Below, in pieces: positions 20,486-23,960 of a DNA stretch of 23,960 nucleotides. The translations under genes were made by a program, and so were the position numbers. Source of the stretch: Giardia muris (taxonomy: Eukaryota > Fornicata > Diplomonadida > Hexamitidae); assembly GCA_006247105.1 (NCBI GenBank), contig VDLU01000010.1, positions 1 through 23,960 of the forward strand. The letters are read 5' to 3'. The notes beneath the pieces are model-generated. The model had not been told where the DNA came from, searched no databases, and saw nothing but the letters and a program-made list of their open reading frames with translations. Numbering within the stretch: position 1 is the first letter of the stretch; every line of letters begins with the position of its first letter.

Positions 20486-22032
20486 CACTTCCCCCTGCAT
20501 CCGAACCACCAACCGAGGAAGCCCCCGAGACCTCCCAGGACCAGCAGGACGGCGATGACGATCCCCGCAATGGCACCCCCAGAGAGCCTGGAAGAACTGG
20601 AGGAGGGGGGGGGGCAGGTCCCATTGAAGGACGACCCGTCCCAGCAGGTCGTGCAGGCCGTCGTGTTGCATCCCGTGCAGCCCGAGTGGTAGATCGAGCA
20701 CGCCTTGCAGTCGGGGGTGGCTCCAGCTGTGGTGTTGGCGTTGTAGTACCCGAAGCCGCAGGACGTGCAGGTGACGGCACCGTTCGAGGAGGTGCAGGCC
20801 CCGCACCCCGGGACCTTCGAGGAGCAGGAGGTGAGGACGGTCCCATTGAGGTAGAGGCCCGAGGTGGTATTGACAGCATTACAGACCCCACCAGAGGCCG
20901 AGGTGCAGGCGCTCTTCCCGACCTCCGTGGAGGCGTTGTAGCAGCCCCCGTTGAGGAGGAAGAAGTTAGTGGTCGAGGACCCGGTCACGTCCTGGCACTT
21001 CCCGCACCTCGTGGAGGACGCATCGAGGGCGGTTCCGTCTCCTTCTGGCAGATCTGGGTCGCCCTCGTCACGTTCGTCGAGGCGACCAGAAGGCATTCTC
21101 CGTTGATCGGGACGAAGCCCGGCTTGCACTCGGAGCAGACGGTCGTTTCCCGACCAGGAACTGCTTCTCCTTCGCACAGACGCCCAGCTCGGCGGCCTTG
21201 AAGGTCGAGTAGCATCCCTCGAGGTAGGGGACGTATCCATTGAGGCAGGACGTGCAGGTGCCGGAGGAGTCGGTGCAGACCTTCTTGGTGGTCTCGTTTG
21301 CAGGAACACACCCCCCGTCGATCGGGGCCTGATCAGTCGGACACTCGGTGCAGACGAGCCCCGGACCGAGGTTGGTGCAGGAGGTGCAGTTCTTGGGACA
21401 GGAGTCGCAGGACGTGATGGCAAGGGAGGAGTTGTAGGTCGGGCCGAAGGAGGGGAGGCAGGCCGAACAGGTCTTCTCGTCCGTGTCGCACGTCTTGCAG
21501 TTCTGGACGGTACAGGCCTTGCAGGTCTTGTCATTCTCTCCAACAAGGCCGAAGCCGGGAAGGCAGGACTTGCAGGTGAAGACCTCTCCGGCACGGGAGG
21601 TGGTCGAACCTCCGTTTCCACCTGAGTTCCCTCCTGGAGTTGGGGCCGCATAGGTGCATGTACCGCAGTTCTCTTTTCCTCCTGCATCTTCTGAGGTGTC
21701 ACTGCAGAGGTAGAGAACCTCACTCTTGATGAAGGCGGGGGAGTTATCCTGGAGAACAGTGCACTTCCCAGCAACCACGGTCTTGCAGAGCTTGTTCCGG
21801 GAGAGGAGTCCGTCTTGTAGCACCCACCATAGAAGAGGAAGTAGTCCGTTCCTGTTCCACATCCCGTACAGACACCATTGGCACATTCAGCAGTCGTAAC
21901 GGTGCTTGGATCCGCACAAGCCCCATTGATCGGGGCCTCACCCGTCTCACTGCACTTCTTGCAGAACTCTCCCTCAACCCCCGGGATGGTGAACTTTGAG
22001 TTTGCATCGCACTCTCCCGTAGCTCGAGCCTT
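20485..22032 (-). pseudogene. VSP A, frameshifted, without recognisable signal peptide
   Basis: This is the rightmost and most complete VSP-like unit. VSP similarity begins around GECDANSKFTIPGVEGEF (about 22017-21960). It continues with FLFYGGCYK, CGTCTYA, many CXXC pairs (CKTCDTDEKTC, CTSCLNGYV, CSECKPGF, CTTCWDGS), a CPPPSSSSS spacer, a membrane segment of about 25 residues and the tail WWFGCRGK at 20485. Family members in G. intestinalis end in CRGKA. Frame changes lie near 21800, 21153 and 21040. The frame is open upstream with Met at 22107 and beyond to 22962, but that sequence is polar, has no hydrophobic signal and resembles no VSP, so the 5' end looks lost or replaced. Confidence 0.87.
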
Positions 22033-23429
22033 CACCTCCACCGAGCCCTCGAGGACGTCGATCTCCGGTGCTGCTCTCCCGGAGGAGCGGTCGATCGTCC
22101 CGAGCATTGCGGGTCGTCCGGGCTCAGACCTCAGGCATGACGATCCCATTGGGTGGTGCGAAGACCGATCCTCCTGGAGCGGACCTAGTTGGGAGCTGCT
22201 GGACGGTCCTGAGTTGTGTGGTCTTGCACCAAGGTCTGGGATGAGAGGGGAGGGGCCTGTCAGGCTGCGGTCGAGGAGGCGGGCTCTATGACGACTCCTC
22301 ACCAAGTCCTCTCTCCATCTGTCGGCAGGACTCCGAGCTCCTGGACGTCTGGTGCGTCCTCCCAGTGGTCCCGTCCCTGAGCCACGGTCTGAAGGGCGTG
22401 AGGAGCCACAAACCGGGCCCCTGCTCGAAGTCCTTCGTTCGTCAACGATCTGCAGGACGGGCCTCCTCTCGTGGCCAGGAGCACACGTCCACGACCTCTT
22501 CCATATCTCCTCGGATGCTCCCGTCCCTCCAAACTCATACTTGGTGGGCAACGAGGACAGACAGCACGGCCTTCTTGTCGTCCCCTGCCCCGAGGGAAGG
22601 CTCGAAGTGGTCATGATGGGGACTGCTTCTCGACTTCCGGAGAGGAGTAGTGGACGAGGTATCCCGACGTCATGCCTCTTCGACTCCTTGAACGAGCCGG
22701 GACTGAGAGTCCTCACGAAGGTCACGACCTCGAGGAGGAGCGGAGAGAGTCGTCTGTAATCCCAGAGCCACGGGCCGAGATGAGTCGACAGGAAGGGATG
22801 TCCGTCATCCAGCACAAGGGTCCTGGCCTCTCGATCCCAAGGACCTTGCAGGCACGGTTCCCAGTCCTCGTCGTGTGGTCCCATCCGAAGAGCTGAGTCA
22901 TGAGACACCCGTTGATGGAACAGGGGTGATGAGGACTGCAGTGCGACGGGAGGTGCCCACAAGGACGTCGTGGAGTGGACGGACGAACCGTCTCGTGCAG
23001 GAATGGGGCCACGGGACAGGCCACCGGTGTGAAAGGACGGACGGGAGAGGGGAGCAGTAGGTCTTCATCAGGCCGGGCAGTCTGGAAGGACTGAAGGACT
23101 ATCGTGGGCACCACTGGTTCCGGACAGCAGTGATGGCCTCTGGTGCAGGACGGCTCGTTGTCGTCCCAGGCCGTGAGCCCGCCCATTGGACGACTCCGGC
23201 TCCTCGTTGGCAGAGATGGGACGTGTCCCTCCCCAACGGCCAGGGAGAGAGGACGAGCATAAGTCGGGGCGTCTCCCTTCTGAGTCTGGATGCGAGTTGC
23301 ACGTCAGCCAGCTTGGACCCACGCCTATCTGGAGGGGCCGGAAGGCTCTTCACCCTGCCATTGAGTGGGTGGGGAGCTATAAGGGGAGACTGATGACCAG
23401 TGGGAGCTCATTCGGGGACGAGAGAACCC
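22033..23429. other. Unassigned region between VSP A and second protein 21.1 gene
   Basis: About 1.4 kb of GC-rich DNA lying upstream of both VSP A (minus) and the second protein 21.1 gene (plus). The minus strand is open from 22962 into VSP A (about 285 codons before Met at 22107). Other frames include 22352-22759 on plus and 22722-23186 on minus. I recognise no domain, membrane segment, cysteine pattern or repeat. It may be non-coding, a decayed gene or the remnant of a displaced VSP 5' end. Confidence 0.5.
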
Positions 23430-23553
23430 CGAGGAGAGCTGTGGGCCTCCCGTCCTCGGGGCAGGTCGTTGGTAGTGGTTGGATGCCCAGAGTGTCGGAT
23501 GAGCGGGAAGGGGGAGCCTCAATCCGAGGAGAGTTGATGCTTGATGTTCAAAA
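23430..23553 (+). promoter_or_regulatory. Conserved 5' flank of second protein 21.1 gene (inverted-pair copy 2)
   Basis: Inverted counterpart of 17740-17862. The part up to CCCAGAGTGTC is near identical and the TTGATGTTCAAAA before ATG is fully conserved. The stretch between them has diverged, with indels. It probably carries the promoter; the AT-rich initiator role is inferred. Confidence 0.6.
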
Positions 23554-23960
23554 ATGTTCGATACGGATTTGATGGAGGCGGTCAAGAAGGGAGACCTCAA
23601 GGGCGTGAAAAGGAATCTCAGTCAGGCTGGGAAACAGGATGGATATGGTGGGACGGCCCTGATGTGGGCTGCAATTAATGGCCGCGCCGATTTCATCTCC
23701 CTACTTGAGAAGGAGATTGGAATGCAGGACAACAGGGGATGGACCGCATTGATGCTAGCCGCCCACAAAGGCAATACGGATTGTGCCAGACTCCTCCTCT
23801 CAGAGGCCGGGAAGCAAACGACGGGGGAATGGATTGGCTTTCCCCCGGGACGACCGCTCTCATGACGGCAGCTCATCGGAATTATCCCGAGATTGTTGAG
23901 CTCCTTCTCCCTATGAGCAGGGAATGACTGATTCCAAGGGTCATACCGCTCAATGGCATG
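23554..23960 (+). pseudogene. Second protein 21.1-type ankyrin gene, frameshifted and cut by window edge
   Basis: Starts at ATG 23554 with MFDTDLMEAVKKGDLKGVKR and then ankyrin motifs TALMWAA and TALMLAA, EKEIGMQD, and RLLLSEAGKQTT, all shared with the 16088-17739 gene. The frame breaks near 23840-23849 (a TTTCCCCCGGG stretch); the similarity continues in a second frame (PGTTALMTAAH to ELLLP) and breaks again near 23911. The third frame carries YEQG-TDSKGHTAQWH up to the right edge. Each break is consistent with one missing base. Nothing after the first ankyrin block is in the window, so the presence of a coiled coil is unknown. It is a decaying paralogue or a sequence error. Confidence 0.8.

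Noticed and set aside
20474..20891. Alternative-frame open reading frames over the VSP 3' ends
   Set aside because: They are arginine/proline or leucine-rich shadows of the VSP frame, which has the CXXC pattern, membrane segment and CRGK tail.
14438..23960. tRNA or 5S rRNA genes
   Set aside because: Scanning by eye for GGTTCRANNCC-type B boxes and 5S words gave nothing convincing; a covariance-model search would be needed to exclude them.

Overview
The window comes from a diplomonad of the genus Giardia, and Giardia muris is the most likely species. That species call is an inference. The small-subunit (SSU) rRNA is short (about 1.43 kb), begins with the Giardia-type CATCCGGTTGATCCTGCCGG and is clearly less GC-rich than I remember for G. 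intestinalis. The rDNA unit is about 7.68 kb. The protein genes are two hallmark Giardia families: cysteine-rich variant surface proteins (VSPs) with a CRGK-type tail, and ankyrin-repeat 'protein 21.1' genes.

Positions 1 to about 14437 are tandem rDNA transcribed on the minus strand. There are two complete SSU-5.8S-LSU cassettes (about 2245-6550 and 9927-14233). One full intergenic spacer (IGS) lies between them, and part of another lies at the left edge. The spacer holds seven copies of a 73-bp GC-rich repeat, three copies of a module that may be promoter-related, an AT-rich inverted repeat, a purine-rich microrepeat tract and C-rich degenerate repeats. It also has long open frames on both strands that I read as non-coding, because the two copies do not preserve the frame.

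At about 14422-14437 the rDNA stops and a single-copy, probably subtelomeric region begins. About 1.65 kb there has no recognisable gene (14438-16087). It is followed by a minus-strand protein 21.1 gene (ankyrin plus coiled coil, 16088-17739), and then by three VSP-derived sequences head to tail on the same strand (C, about 17863-18461; B, about 18481-20460; A, about 20485-22032). All three lack a visible signal peptide and carry frameshifts, and C has also lost its 3' end. Another unassigned stretch (about 22033-23430) follows, and then a second, frameshifted protein 21.1 gene on the plus strand runs off the right edge.

The two protein 21.1 genes share their 5' flanks as an inverted pair and enclose the VSP cluster. 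The layout suggests a recombining subtelomeric segment next to an rDNA array, with VSP remnants that could be a silent sequence store. Several frameshifts are one-base changes in homopolymers, so assembly error must be excluded before genes are called dead.
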